Source: Spongilla lacustris
Lineage: Eukaryota; Porifera; Demospongiae; Spongillida; Spongillidae
Reading direction: 5' to 3'
DNA: 64,000 nucleotides
Assembly: GCA_949361645.1 (NCBI GenBank)
Contig: OX442415.1
Span: forward strand, 8,587,254 to 8,651,253
Shown: positions 1-12,769 of the stretch, in pieces
Layout: the number at the start of each line of letters is the position of its first letter
How positions within the stretch are numbered: the stretch's first letter is position 1
The notes under the pieces: generated by a model
Databases searched by the model: none
The model's input: the letters and a program-made list of their open reading frames with translations, nothing else
What the model was told of the DNA's origin: nothing
Made by a program: the position numbers and the translations under genes

Positions 1-1
1 C

Positions 2-1480
2 CCAAGTAACATTCATGATCAGAAAATGGTATCTACAACAATTGATTGTTGGTCCAGGTTAGATCAAAAGGGGTTCTTTGGTGTTACTGCGCATTGGATA
101 ACGGAAGATTTCCATATGAGGTCAGTAACATTAGCTGCTGCTGCATTAGAGGTATTGCATAATGATAAAGATGAAGTTGTACATGAAGATGCTGATACAA
201 TTATTGTTTTTCTACGGAATATATTGAGCAGCTTTGGGGTTAAAGCATTCAGCATGACAGCTGATGGACCGACTGTGATGGACAAGGTAAGACGTGTGCT
301 ATATGACGAAGATAATACTTTTGGTCTTCGATGTCTGGCACACATACTACACAAGGCTATTGGGCACTCCCTAGAAACGGATGGTGTTAAAGAACCTGTA
401 GCAGTACTTAGTGAAGGAGTGAATCATATTAAAAAAAGCAACATTGCATCGCAAGAGTTAGCGCTAATGGTTCGCAAGCTAGAACTGAAAAGTACACTTC
501 ATCCTGACCAGCCTGCTCCTGAAAAGTTAGTTGTGAATGTAAAGTGGCGATGGGGTTACTCAAGCAAAATGATACATAGATATTTAGAGCTGAAACCTGC
601 TTGTGACATGCTGCAGGATAGTGAACAATGGGGTTTTAATGTATTATCTCTAACTCATAGTGACAAACATCTGTTAGTACAGATTGAATCCTATCTTGCT
701 CCTATTGCAAAACAGATTTTTTCTGTTGAAGGGGAACATTATGTTACTCTGTCAACTGCAATGCCGAAGGTAAAGTATCTGTTAGAAAAAGCTCTCTTAC
801 CTATTCCCTCAGATGCACAGTGCATCGCAATAGCAAAGGCAGTATGTAAAGATGACATATACCAACGTTATGTAAGTCTGTATATGGACACCAATGATCT
901 AGATGACCTTACACATGGCTTGCTATTTGCTGCAGCATATCTAGATCCACGTTTTAAGTCATTTGAACCTTTTATTAATGTAAGCGATCGAAAAGATTCA
1001 ATTACCTTTGCAGAAAAGAACATAAAGCTCTATCACAAGAGCCTTTTACAACGGGATCAAGTACTACCAACTGAATCATGCATAGCTGAACCACTTTCAA
1101 AAAGGGCAAAACATGTGTCTTCAGCTGATGATGACTTCGCCACTTTCATGTCAACGAGTTATCAAGGCGAAGGAAGTTCAAGTTCTGGAACATCTAAGGT
1201 TGATGCTTCAAGAGATTTGACTAAAGAATTGGCCCAATACTCAAAGATTGCTGCACAACCTCTTAAGGATGACCCTCTTGACTGGTGGAGAGTAGAAAGA
1301 AAACGATTCCCTGAGCTTGCCAAGGTTGCAAGAGTGGTTCTTGCTACTCCTGCTACGAGTGCTCCGACAGAAAGAGTATTTTCAAAGCTTGGACGAGTTT
1401 GTGCTAGGGAAAGAGCCCACATGAATCCCATCATGGCTGATGCAATAACATTTCTCGCTAGTAATCGCACTTGGAAATGA
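2..1480 (+). CDS. hAT-family transposase, 5' end outside window
   Basis: A hAT-superfamily DNA transposase, which cuts and pastes its element. The frame is open to the left window edge, so the N-terminal BED-type zinc finger, if present, lies outside; the first Met in the window is at 26. Counting from that Met, the TTIDCW segment holds a candidate first catalytic Asp (D7), SMTADGP a candidate second (D80), and RCLAHILHK is the conserved C..H motif after it. AAYLDPRFK (about residue 310) is the usual block before the dimerisation region. Residues about 418-484 form a hATC domain, with DWWR, LATPATSAPTERVFS and a terminal FLASNRTW block. No internal stop or frameshift is visible, so the copy may be young. 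Family assignment is firm; activity is not shown. Confidence 0.93.
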   Translation, partial: PSNIHDQKMVSTTIDCWSRLDQKGFFGVTAHWITEDFHMRSVTLAAAALEVLHNDKDEVVHEDADTIIVFLRNILSSFGVKAFSMTADGPTVMDKVRRVLYDEDNTFGLRCLAHILHKAIGHSLETDGVKEPVAVLSEGVNHIKKSNIASQELALMVRKLELKSTLHPDQPAPEKLVVNVKWRWGYSSKMIHRYLELKPACDMLQDSEQWGFNVLSLTHSDKHLLVQIESYLAPIAKQIFSVEGEHYVTLSTAMPKVKYLLEKALLPIPSDAQCIAIAKAVCKDDIYQRYVSLYMDTNDLDDLTHGLLFAAAYLDPRFKSFEPFINVSDRKDSITFAEKNIKLYHKSLLQRDQVLPTESCIAEPLSKRAKHVSSADDDFATFMSTSYQGEGSSSSGTSKVDASRDLTKELAQYSKIAAQPLKDDPLDWWRVERKRFPELAKVARVVLATPATSAPTERVFSKLGRVCARERAHMNPIMADAITFLASNRTWK

Positions 1481-1732
1481 GTGTATTGTGTTATTGTGTA
1501 CTGACTACTGAGCATGCATGTTGTGATTTAGAGTATTCATGTAATTTGATGTAAATTGATGTAATCCATATTTTATCAGTGTAATTTTATGTATAGGCAA
1601 TATAGCGCAAATTAACAATACCACATAGAATTATCCGGATAAATCCGAATTATCCGGATTTCGGAATCCGTTCGTATTTAAAGCGGTATTCGGTATCCGG
1701 ATAATAAACTTGTCGACGGATATAAAGCCTAC
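1481..1732 (+). repeat. 3' flank of hAT gene with TATCCGGAT motifs
   Basis: No gene. From about 1632 to 1705 the motif TATCCGGAT and close variants recur in both orientations, as in the subterminal repeats of hAT elements. A clear terminal CTG end with a target duplication was not found, so the right end of the hAT element is not fixed. Confidence 0.5.
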
Positions 1733-2273
1733 TATTCGTTCCTTCAATTCGATGTGCATGCATGTGGCGCGTAGCATAGGCGGCGGAAGGACATTTAGGT
1801 AAATAAACCTGGGGGGGGGGGGGGGGGGGGGCGCGGAAAAGTAAAACTGGGGGGAGGAGGTTCCCTTGCGATTGGCCGAATACGAACGGGGGGGGGGGGG
1901 GGGGGGGGGGGGGGGGCGGTGCATGGGGTCCCCACTACTGGATGCCTCTTCTATATACAACGGCGTTTCCACCCGGCACTCTCGTCTAGCGGCCGAGGCA
2001 CCTCCCTCTCGCCAGCAAGGGGGTGTGGGGGAGTGCTGTAAGTCCCCAGACCCCCAGAAGCTTTCACACTTTATGCTTCAAATCCGGCTAAAAATTAGTC
2101 GGCTGCCGTGCGAATACATGAACACGTACCCCCACCGAAAAAAAATGGCCCGTGTTTAAACGAGGGTATATCTTCTTCGTACTCGTTAACGCGTACGCTA
2201 GCTTCCATGTACCTGTTTAAACATTTCAGGAAAGAACTGGTACTCCAACAGGATAGCACGCAGCTGTGTCCAC
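1733..2273 (+). repeat. Element A, copy 1, left part (G-rich repeat)
   Basis: This stretch matches 60883-61414 nearly base for base, including two long G homopolymers (about 1811-1831 and 1889-1917) and the segment around TCGATGTGCATGCATGTGGC. The match continues at 12770 after a 10.5 kb interruption. It has no convincing coding content: the Pro-rich reading frames on the minus strand come from the homopolymers. The element is probably a non-autonomous transposon, but its own ends are not defined. Confidence 0.75.
2250..2273. repeat. Left copy of 24-bp direct repeat (target duplication)
   Basis: Twenty-four bases, starting AGGATAGCACGCAGCTG, recur exactly at 12770-12793. In the uninterrupted copy of element A near 61390 the same bases occur once. 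The simplest reading is a long target-site duplication around the insertion 2274-12769. Confidence 0.75.
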
Positions 2274-2280
2274 GGGTGTA

Positions 2281-2472
2281 GCTAAAACCAGGAGCAGGAG
2301 CAGGAGCAGGAGCAGGAGTTGCTACTTAAAACCAGGAGCAGGAGCAGGAGTTGCTACCTAAAACCAGGAACAGGAGCAGGAGCAGGAGTTGCTACCTAAA
2401 ACCAGGAGCAGGAGCAGGAGTTACTACCTAAAACCAGGAGCAGGAGCAGGAGCAGGAGCAGGAGTTCTTACC
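2281..2472 (+). repeat. CAGGAG minisatellite, left arm of B
   Basis: Five blocks of AAAACCAGGAGCAGGAGC-type sequence with variable numbers of the hexamer, separated by AGTTGCTACCT. The mirror array lies at about 3931-4120. Confidence 0.85.
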
Positions 2473-3930
2473 TAAAATCTCGTATATGAAAGGCGCAGTA
2501 TAGTACGTATTCCTTACGAGTAGGCTTAAGAGTGCATACCGCTCATTATAAGTTTCAGCTCGTACGGCGGGTATTGTAGTATACCATTTTCTCTACACAC
2601 GCGTGTACCCCGCATGCCTGTAGTATTGAGTAAAAGCACCATACATTTCTCCACATTTCTGATATAGATGAACAGAAACTGATTTGTTTTCTATTCAGTT
2701 CCACGGGGATGAACTTTGACAAATGCTGCAGAGTGGTCCTGACTGCCCTCCAGATAATTAATAGTGAATTCATTATTAGCACTACTGCATGGAAAGCAGG
2801 AGTTCTTTTATTCTTTTACGAATGTTGCGAAATTACAGTTATTTATACTAATAATAATTTTTGCCAGACAGAGGTAGACTGTCTGCTTCTTCTTGCCATA
2901 CTTCTGCATGGCTCCAAGTTGTCCCAGCACCAGGGCTCAATCTCCATCTTGACCTCTCTGAATTTTAGGCTGGTGTAAAGTGGTTGTTAGGCATTGATAC
3001 CTCCTAAGGCTGCCGATCCTGCTGTCATGCATGCACACTCGATTCAGTAAAGGTGTACTTGGATTAAGCGATGGTAACTAAATGTCAAATGCAGCTGGCT
3101 TGCCTAACACCTAGGGAGGGACCAGGACATCAGCATGCATATGCAGGTTGAGTACGCCATTGGTCATGCCCATAATGGGTAACACTCCCTGCCTCTACAT
3201 GGGCACCAACACATGCAAGATTCAAGAAATACATCTCGTAGTCTGTTGTAGTGGGAGACCACGTCACCTCTATGCCTGCAGGTTAATGCATGAGTTCCAA
3301 ACAGTGAGGGGGACAGTATGGATATTTGGCACCTTGGGAGGTATCAATGCCTAACAACCACTTTACACCAGCCTAAAATTCAGAGGGGTCAAGATGGAGA
3401 TTTAGCCCTGACACTGGGACAACTTGGAGCCATCAGCCATGCAGAAGTATGGCAAGAAGAAGCAGACATGCAGTCTAACTCCGTCTGGCAAAATTATTAT
3501 TATATAAATAACTGTAATTTTCCTAGCTAGGTACATGCATATAGGTATGGAAAGAACTGAGCAATGTCAAAAGAAATTATCAAGCTCAGCTGTTAGGGGC
3601 CCTGCTAGAAAATGCAGTATGCTCATGCAATTATCAACAGTGATCTGGAGGATTTGTCAAAGTTCATCCCCGTGGAACTGAATAGAAAACAAATCAGTTT
3701 CTGTTCATCTATATCAGAAATGTGGAGAAATAAATGGTGTTTTTACTCAATATTACAGGCATGCGGGGTGCACGCGTGTGTAGAGAAAATGGTATACTAC
3801 AATACCCGCCGCACGAGCTGAAACTTATAATGAGCGGTATGCACTCTTAAGCCTGCTCGTAAGGCATACTTACTATACTGTAAGGCGTAAGGCATACTTA
3901 CTATACTGCGCCTGTTCATAGAGATTTTAG

Positions 3931-4120
3931 GTAAGAACTCCTGCTCCTGCTCCTGCTCCTGGTTTTAGGTAGTAACTCCTGCTCCTGCTCCTGGTTTTAG
4001 GTAGCAACTCCTGCTCCTGCTCCTGCTCCTGTTCCTGGTTTTAGGTAGCAACTCCTGCTCCTGCTCCTGGTTTTAGGTAGCAACTCCTGCTCCTGCTCCT
4101 GCTCCTGCTCCTGGTTTTAG
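3931..4120 (-). repeat. CAGGAG minisatellite, right arm of B
   Basis: Reverse-complement counterpart of 2281-2472. It reads as CTCCTG units with GGTTTTAGGTAGCAACTC spacers. Confidence 0.85.
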
Positions 4121-7100
4121 CTACACCCAATCAACCCCTGTTATAGATATATATATATGGGACAGTTTCCGAGAAAATGATACTTCGCATATATAAATAT
4201 AAAGTTATAAAAATGCCTCGCGTTTGAATCGCTATAACTCCAGAACAATACATGATATTAACTTTCTATTTTCAACACATCATACTACACCATTGCTCTA
4301 TAATAAAATACATTTTGGGGCCTTGCATATGCTCCGTGCCAGTATTGCAACGTTCGATACCCCAGCGGGTTCAAACCCACCATAACTTTAGGTAGGAGTA
4401 ATCAATTCGCTTCAAATTCGGTTTGTAGGTAGAGAGGTCATATACCTATCGATTTGTTCTGTTCGTTAATTTTTATGTCATCCGTTGCGGAGATACAGCG
4501 GCGCAAAGTTGGTACACGTTTCCCGCTCGAATCGCGCCGTTGTACGTGCGTGAACTGCTTCCATACCAAATTACATGAATATGCAACTACTTCCTGTGGG
4601 CTGAGACTTGGATAACTTATAGCCACACCTATATATACTGCGCTAGCTAGCTAGCTGGAGTGGGTAAGTATTTAATCTATCGTCCCTGTTACAGTTGATA
4701 TTCGTTATCTTCTGTGTATAGATAAACGATATGCATAGCGACGTCCACTGAAGACAAGCTCGTAAGAGGTTCAATCGGCGGACGAGTTCGAGCCGGTACG
4801 GTTACGACGAGATATTCAAGATACTTTCGATGAGGATGGGGAGATCGAGAACGGTAGTGACGGCGGTCATACCACTGACGATGGTGGTTGTAGGAAGTAA
4901 ACAGCCGCTAAATCACCACCGGCCCCGCCCCCCACATATGGGCCATTGCAAGTCCAGACAGCAGCCCTGCAAAACCAACAGATGCAATGCAGAGCCACCA
5001 ACCCGCACTACCTAGGGAACCACCCGCCCATATCAGACCCTACACAGGAGCTACCAACTAACCAATGGGGTCAGCCTCCACAGTACAAGTAGAGATACTT
5101 ATACTAACCCTCTCCCTGCAAATGGAGTTGGCAGCCCTCACAATTTCAGGGCAGCCATGAACTACATGTACATGTACCAAGGGAAGTCACACATGCCCCC
5201 TCCCAACACTACCAGTGGAACTACATGTATTAGCCCTCACTGCAAATGGCCTTACATGTACATGTAAGCAGAACCCCATTGGTCCAGCCCCCTCCCCTCC
5301 CCACCCCCACTATTGATTATTCTCTGCAAGTTCAAGCTTAAGGGGCCAATGGAGCCATCCCCACACAGCAAAATCACCAGTCCCCATCACTACAGCCTTG
5401 CAAACTTTCAAAACAATACCTCCACACTGCAAGTAGTGGAGCCACCAGCTCTCTTACGGATGGGGTTACCAGACCTTGCACTGCCAGTATGGGAGCCCTC
5501 ACAAGCAGGGGTCAATAGATGCCAGTGGAGATGCCGCCCTCACACTACAAGTAGTCCCCATAAAGTACTGTACGTACACCCTCCCCTCTCCAAACAGTGG
5601 AACCATAAGCCCTCAATGCACGTGCTCCACACACTGAGACCAGCCACCTGGACCAATGGAGTCAGCTCCCTCACTGCAAGTGGACAGTATCATTGGACCA
5701 TTAATGCAAGTGAACTTAATAGCCACACGATACAAGTGAACTAACATGTAATACCTCCCGCACACTGCAAGTACTGGAGCCACCATCTCTCTTACAGATG
5801 GGGTTACCAGACCCTGCACTGCCAATGGAGATGCCAGCCATCACACTACAAGCAATTAAGCAGTCCCCAAATTTCAGGGGAAGCCATGAACTACATATGC
5901 ACTGAACGTACACCCGCCCTTTCACTGCAAGTGCCCTACACACTGGGACCAGCCCCCACGGCCCTCCTGCCCACTACCTGTCTTTCACTGCAGGTAGAGT
6001 CAACGGCCCAGGGACAAATGGGGTCAGCTCCCTCACTGCAAGCAGACAGTAACATTGTAACTATTAATGCAAGTGAACTTAAAAGCCCACACTGCATTCC
6101 AGTTAGCATCAGTGGAGCCATATTCCAGATGGAGTTATCAGACTGCCAGCAGGGAAGCCACCAGCTGCTAAACTCCCCGGGGTCATTGGGGGGTCCCACA
6201 ATAATGCATACTGGTGGATGGAGTCACACTGCAAGTGGAAATGGCACCCCGCACAATTTTAGGGAGCCACGAACTGGAGCCACACATGCCCCCACTATCT
6301 ATGGAACCATTCACCCTCACTAGCAGCCCCCACATATGACACCCTATCTCCCACTACCTATTATCATTCACTGCAAGTTTCAGCAGCCTTCTCAGCCTTC
6401 TCAATACAAGTGCACCATACCAATGACCATTCACTGCAAGTTCAAGGGGCCAATGGTCACACATCAAAACCACCATCCTCCATTGATCACTGCAAGTGAA
6501 CTAAACAACTGCACGATGCAAGTGAATTTCCATTAAATGTAAATGCCTCCACAATGCAAGTAGTGGAGCCACCAGCTCTGTTACAGATGGGGTTACCAGG
6601 CCCTGCATTTGGTCAATGCCAGCAGGGGTGCCCACACAAGCTGGGGTCAGTAGGTATTTGATGCCAGTAGAGATGCCAACCCTCACACTACAACCCATGA
6701 ACTACATGTACTGTACGTACACCTGCCCATCTCAAAACACTACCAATGGAACCATTAGGCCTCCTGCCCTGCACTACCTGCATGTCCTTCACTGCACGTT
6801 GAGTCAACATACGGCCCAGGGACCAATGGCGTCAGCTCCCTTACTGCAAGTGGACAGTATCATTGGAATCATTAATGCAAGTGAACTTAATAGCCGCACA
6901 TTACAGGTCCCGTTAGCACCAGCGGTTCTTGGTCTGTCAGCAAAGGAGCCACCAGCTGCTAAACACCCCAGGGTCATTGGGGCCCCCAGAATAATCATGC
7001 TGGTGGAAACTCACAACAGTGGAATTGGAATTGGTAACCCCCACAATATTAGGGGAACCATGAACTGGAGCCCCCCGCTATCCATGGAACCATTAGCCCT

Positions 7101-8054
7101 CACTTAGCAGGAGTACCTCCCACTACATGTACCTATCCTTCACTGCATGTTTCATCTGCCAAGATTACCAGCCGTATCACTACAAGTGCACCATACCCGT
7201 GAACATTTACCGCAGGTTCAAGGGGCCAATGGGACCACTGGAGCCATTCTCACACATTAGAACCACCATCCCCCATAACTGCAAGTGAACTTAACAGCCG
7301 CACAAGACAAGTGAACTTACATTTAATGCCTACACACTGCTACTAGTAGAGCCACCAGCTGCCACATTACCGGTCCTCACAAAACTAGACCCCATCATGA
7401 GGAGTGGAACCACACATGCAATGGAGCCATTAGCTCTCACTGCATGTGGACTAACTTACATGGTGCAGGCCCCAAACACTGGGGCCAGCCACAATGGCCC
7501 CCTATCCGCTTAACCTCACACAGTACAACCACCAGCTCCTCAATGCAAATGGAACCACCAGACCCACTACCTGTGAAACCTTTAACTCCCTACCTGTGAA
7601 ACTGACCAGTCATTAACCCCCACACTACAAGAGGACTTACACTGTCAGGAGAACCATCAACTACTAGTGGAGCTACCAGCCCGCATTGGACAAATGGGAA
7701 CACCATGCACCACTGAAGCAGCCTCCGTTTGTAGAGTGTACATGTATACGTTTTGAACACATTTTGTGTTGTAGATCTGAACTAAATGTTTGTGCATGTA
7801 CAGAGGCATGTACAGAGTTATTTTATCTGGGGTGGAAGTGAAGCCCATGCTGTTAGTGGTGAATATATTTACCAGCCCTATCGGTACTGATTGCGGGTGG
7901 TCTGCACCCGTGGTTGGTTTATATACACAAGCAGAGAGCTTTTTGGAAGAAAAAAAATAAGAATAAAACCCCCTACAGCTGGGAACTACATGTAGTGCTT
8001 TACATTGTTGAGGTACACTTAGCAAAACATGTAAGTGCCATTTTGGATGTGTGT

Positions 8055-8127
8055 CACGGTGAAGACATCAGAATTCATGACCGCACAAGTGAAGTTGGTG
8101 GTCATGAATTCCAATGTCTTCACCGTG
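8055..8127. other. Centre hairpin of palindrome C
   Basis: CACGGTGAAGACAT and GAATTCATGACC (8055-8082) are answered by GGTCATGAATTC and ATGTCTTCACCGTG (8099-8127), with a 16-base loop. This is the axis of the whole element. Confidence 0.9.
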
Positions 8128-8834
8128 CCAAATTATAGCTGTGACTGCGCATGCAATTTATGTGACATTCTAAGTGGCACTTACAAGTTTTGCAACTTGT
8201 ACATGTATCTCAACACTACACAGTTCCCAGTAGGCTTTTTTCTTTTCAAAAAGCCTTCTGCTTGTCTATATAAACCAACCACGGGTGCAGACCACCCGCA
8301 ATCAGTACCGATAGGGCTGGTAACTATATTCACCACTAACAGCATGGGCTTCACTTCCACCCCAGATAAAATAACTCTGTACATGCCTCGGTACATGCAC
8401 AAACATTTAGTTCAGATCTACAACACAAAATGTGTTCAAAACGTACACATGTACACTCTACAAACGGAGGCTGCTTCAGTGGTGCATGGTGTTCCCATTT
8501 GTCCAATGCGGGCTGGTAGCTCCACTAGTAGTTGATGGTTCTCCTGACAGTGTAAGTTCTCTTGTAGTGTGGGGGTTAATGACCAGTTTCACAGGTAGGG
8601 AGTTAATGGTTTCACAGGTAGTGGGTCTGGTGGTTTCATTTGCAGTGAGGAGCTGGTGGTTGTACTGTGTGGGGTTAAGTGGATAGGGGGCCATTGTGGC
8701 TGGCCCCAGTGTTTGGGGCCTACACCATGTAAGTCCCCATGCAGTGAGAGCTAATGGCTCCATTGCATGTGTGGTTCCACTCCTCATGATGGGGTCTAGT
8801 TTTGTGAGGACTGGTAATATGGCAGCTGGTGGCT

Positions 8835-9590
8835 CCCCTGCTGGCAGTCTGATTACTCCATACGTAAGAGGGCTGTTGGGGGTGGGTGCTGGGTGAGTCT
8901 GGTTCCACTGGTATTGTGTGTTTGCAGTGAGAGGGCTAGTGAGTGAGGGATGGCATTGCACGTTCACTCCTGGATCTCGGATACAACTTGCAGTAAAGGA
9001 TAGGTAGTGAGAGATAGGGCTGTGGGGGCTAGCCCCGTATGTGGGGACTGCTAAGTGAGAGCTAATGGTTCCATGGGCATGTGTGACTCCAGTTGATGGC
9101 TCCCCTAATATTGTGTGGGGTGCCGAATTCCTATTGCCGTGTGAGAGCTGGAGTCTCCACCAGCATGCATTATTGTGGGGGGCCCCCAACGACCCTGCAG
9201 AGGGTTTTAGCAGCTGGTGGCTCCCTCGTTGGACAGGTGCTAACTGGACTTGTTGTATGGGGCTATTAAGTTCACTTGCAATAATGCGTCTGTCCGCTTG
9301 TAGTGAGGGAGCTGACCCCTGGGCCAATAACTCAACATGCAGTGAAGGGGCAGGAGGGCTGTGGGGGCGGGTCCCAGTGTGTAGGGTAGTTGCAGTGAGG
9401 ACTAATGGTTCAAATGGTAGTGTTTGGAGAGGGGCGGGTGTATGTTCAGTGCATGTAGTTCATGGCTTCCCCTGAAATTTGGGGACTACTTGTAGTGCGA
9501 TGGCTGGCATCTCCACTGGCATATACATATTGACCCCAGCTTATGTGGGCAGTGCAGGTCTGGTAACCCCATCTGTGAGAGAGCTGGTGG
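8835..9590 (-). repeat. Extra module present only in right arm of C
   Basis: About 750 bases that interrupt the mirror symmetry: 7330-7375 pairs with both 8805-8835 and 9582-9625. Its words (GAGCCACCAGCTGCTAAA, CACTGCAAGTGAAC) are those of the other arm modules, so it looks like one repeat unit gained on the right or lost on the left. Confidence 0.7.
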
Positions 9591-12500
9591 CTCTACTATT
9601 AGCAGTGTGTAGGCATTAAATGTAAGTTCACTTGTCTTGTGCGGCTGTTAAGTTCACTTGCAGTTATGGGGGATGGTGGTTCTAATGTGTGAGAATGGCT
9701 CCAGTGGTCCCATTGGCCCCTTGAACCTGCGGTAAATGTTCACGGGTATGGTGCACTTGTAGTGATATGGCTGGTAATCTTGACTGATGAAACATGCAGT
9801 GAAGGATAGGTACATGTAGTGGGAGGTACTCCTGCTAAGTGAGGGCTAATGGTTCCATGGATAGCGGGGGGCTCCAGTTCATGGTTCCCCTAATATTGTG
9901 GGGGTTACCAATTCCAATTCCACTGTTGTGAGTTTCCACCAGCATGATTATTCTGGGGGCCCCAATGACCCTGGGGTGTTTAGCAGCTGGTGGCTCGATC
10001 CTTTGCTGACAGACCAAGAACCGCTGGTGCTAACCGGACCTGCAGTGTGGGGCCATTAAGTTCACTTGCATTAATGATTCCAATGATACTGTCCGCTTGC
10101 AGTGAGGGAGCTGACGCCATTGGTCCCTGGGCCGTATGTTGACTCAACGTGCAGTGAAGGACATGCAGGTAGTGCAGGGCAGGAGGCCTAATGGTTCCAT
10201 TGGTAGTGTTTTGAGATGGGCAGGTGTACGTACAGTACATGTAGTTCATGGGTTGTAGTGTGAGGGTTGGTATCTCCACTGGCATCATATACCTACTGAC
10301 CCCAGCTTGTGTGGGCACCCCTGCTGGCATTGATCGAATGCAGGGTCTGGTAACCCCATCTGTAACAGAGCTGGTGGCTCCACTACTTGCAGTGTGGAGT
10401 GTGGAGGCATTTACATTTAATGGAAATTCACTTGCATCGTGCGGCTGTTGAGTTCACTTGCAGTGATCAATGGGGGATGGTGGTTTTGATGTGTGACCAT
10501 TGGCCCCTTGAACTTGCAGTGAATGGTCACTGGTATGGACTGTACTTGTAGTGTGTGGGGGCTGCTAAGTGAGGGTGAAATGGTTCCATAGATAGTGGGG
10601 GCATGTGTGGCTCCAGTTCGTGGCTCCCTAAAATTGTGCGGGGTGCCATTTCCACTTGCAGTGTGACTCCATCCACCAGTATGCATTATTGTGGGACCCC
10701 CCAATGACCCCGGGGAGTTTAGCAGCTGGTGGCTTTCCTGCTGGCAGTCTGATAACTCCATCTGGAATATGGCTCCAATGGTGCTAACTGGAATGCAGTG
10801 TGGGCTTTTAAGTTCACTTGCATTAATAGTTACAATGTTACCGTCTGTTTGCAGTGAGGGAGCTGACCCCATTTGTCCCTGAGCCGTTGACTCTACTTGC
10901 AGTGAAGGACTAGTAGTGGGCAGGAGGGCCGTGGGGGGCTGGTCCCAGTTTGTGGGGCACTTGCAGTGAAAGGGCGGGTGTACGTTCAGTGCATATGTAG
11001 TTCATGGCTTCCCCTGAAATTTGGGGACTGCTTAATCGCTTGTAGTGTGATGGCTGGCATCTCCATTGGCATCATACCTACATGTACATTGTATTGACCC
11101 CAGCTTGTGTGGGCACCCCTGCTGGCAGTGCAGGGTCTGGTAACCCCATCTGTAAGAGAGATGGTGGCTCCAGTACTTGCAGTGTGCGGGAGGTATTAAA
11201 TGTTAGTTCACTTGTATCGTGTGGCTATTAAGTTCACTAGCATTAATGGTCCAATGATACTGTCCACTTGCAGTGAGGGAGCTGACCCCATTGGTCCAGA
11301 TGGTTGGTCTCAGTGTGTGGAGCACTTGCAGTGTAGGCTTATGGTTTCACTGTTTGGAGAGGGGCGGGTGTATGTACAGTACTTTATGGGGACTACTTGT
11401 AGAGTGAGGGCGGCATCTCCACTGGCATCTATTGACCCCTGCATGTGAGGGCTCCCCTACTGGCAGTGCAGGGTCTGGTAACCACATCCGTAAGAGAGCT
11501 GGTGGGGAGGTATTATTTTGAAAGTTTGCAAGGCTGTAGTGATGGGGACTGGTGGTTTTGCTGTGTGGGGATGGCGCCAATGGTCCCTTGAACTTGCAGA
11601 GAATAATCAATAGTGGGGGTGGGGAGGGGAGGGGGCTGGACCAATGGGGTTCTGCTTACATGTACATGTAAGGCCATTTGCAGTGAGGGCTAATACATGT
11701 AGTTCCACTGGTAGTGTTGGGAGGGGGCATGTGTGACTTCCCTTGGTACATGTACATGTAGTTCATGGCTGCCCTGAAATTGTGAGGGCTGCCAACTCCA
11801 TTTGCAGGGAGAGGGTTAGTATAAGTATCTCTACTTGTACTGTGGAGGCTGACCCCATTGGTTAGTTGGTAGCTCCTGTGTAGGGTCTGATATGGGCGGG
11901 TGGTTCCATAGGTAGTGCGGGTTGGTGGCTCTGCATTGCATCTGTTGGTTTTGCAGGGCTGCTGTCTGGACTTGCAATGGCCCATATGTGGGGGGCGGGG
12001 CCGGTGGTGATTTAGCGGCTGTTTACTTCCTACAACCACCATCGTCAGTGGTACGACCGCCGTCACTACCGTTCTCGATCTCCCCATCCTCATCGAAAGT
12101 ATCTTGAATATCTCGTCGTAACCGTACCGGCTCGAACTCGTCCGCCGATTGAACCTCTTACGAGCTTGTCTTCAGTGGACGTCGCTATGCATATCGTTTA
12201 TCTACACAGATAATAACGAATATCAACTGTGACAGGGGCGATAGATTAAATACTTACCCAGCTAGCTAGCTAGCGCAGTATACATAGGTGTGGCTATAAG
12301 TTATCCAAGTCTCAGCCCACAGGAAGTAGTTGCATATTCATGTAATTTGGTATGGAAGCGGTTCACGCACGTACAACGGCGCAATTCGAGCGGGAAACGT
12401 GTACCAACTTTGCGCCGCTGTATCTCCGTAACGGATGACATAAAAATTAACGAACAGAACAAATCGATAGGTATATGACCTCTCTACCTACAAACCGAAT

Positions 12501-12769
12501 TTGAAGCGAATTGATTACTCCTACCTAAAGTTATGGTGGGTTAGAACCCGGTGGGGTATCGAACGTTGCAATACTGGCACGGAGCAAGTGCAAGGCCCCA
12601 AAATGTATTTTACTATAGAGCAATGGTGTAGTATGATGTGTTGAAAATAGGAAGTTAATATCGTTTATCGTTCGGGAGTTATAGCGATTCAAACGCGAGG
12701 CATTTTTATAACTTTATATTTATATATGCGAAGTATCATTTTCTCGGAAACTGTCCCATATATATATAT

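Larger units (their letters stand above)
2274..4128. mobile_element. Fold-back element B (1.86 kb inverted repeat)
   Basis: The left arm (2274 to about 3010) is matched in reverse complement by the right arm (about 3330 to 4128). The ends read GGGTGTAGCTAAAACC and its complement. Each arm begins with an array of CAGGAG units broken by AGTTGCTACCTAAAACC spacers (2281-2472 and about 3931-4120). It continues with a region whose translation is the same in both arms (2555-2700 minus; 3660-3821 plus). No transposase is recognised. It is followed by 18 bases (4129-4146) and then by palindrome C. Confidence 0.8.
4147..12769. mobile_element. Giant fold-back element C (8.6 kb palindrome)
   Basis: The left arm (4147-8082) is repeated in reverse complement by the right arm (8099-12769) over its whole length. 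Checked anchor pairs are 4150/12765, 4830/12093, 5300/11620, 7371/8812 and 7657/8535. Ends are TATATATATGGGACAGTTTCC and its complement. The outer 500 bases of each arm are unique. The inner part is built from degenerate repeating modules of roughly 0.8 kb with words such as CACTGCAAGTGAACTTAA and GAGCCACCAGCT, as in Foldback transposons. The right arm has about 750 bases (8835-9585) that the left arm lacks. No reading frame resembles a known protein. Confidence 0.85.

Noticed and set aside
4830..12093. Numerous Thr/Pro/Asn-rich frames of 60-280 codons in palindrome C
   Set aside because: Their translation is mirror-repeated module sequence, unlike any known protein, with no consistent start or codon pattern.
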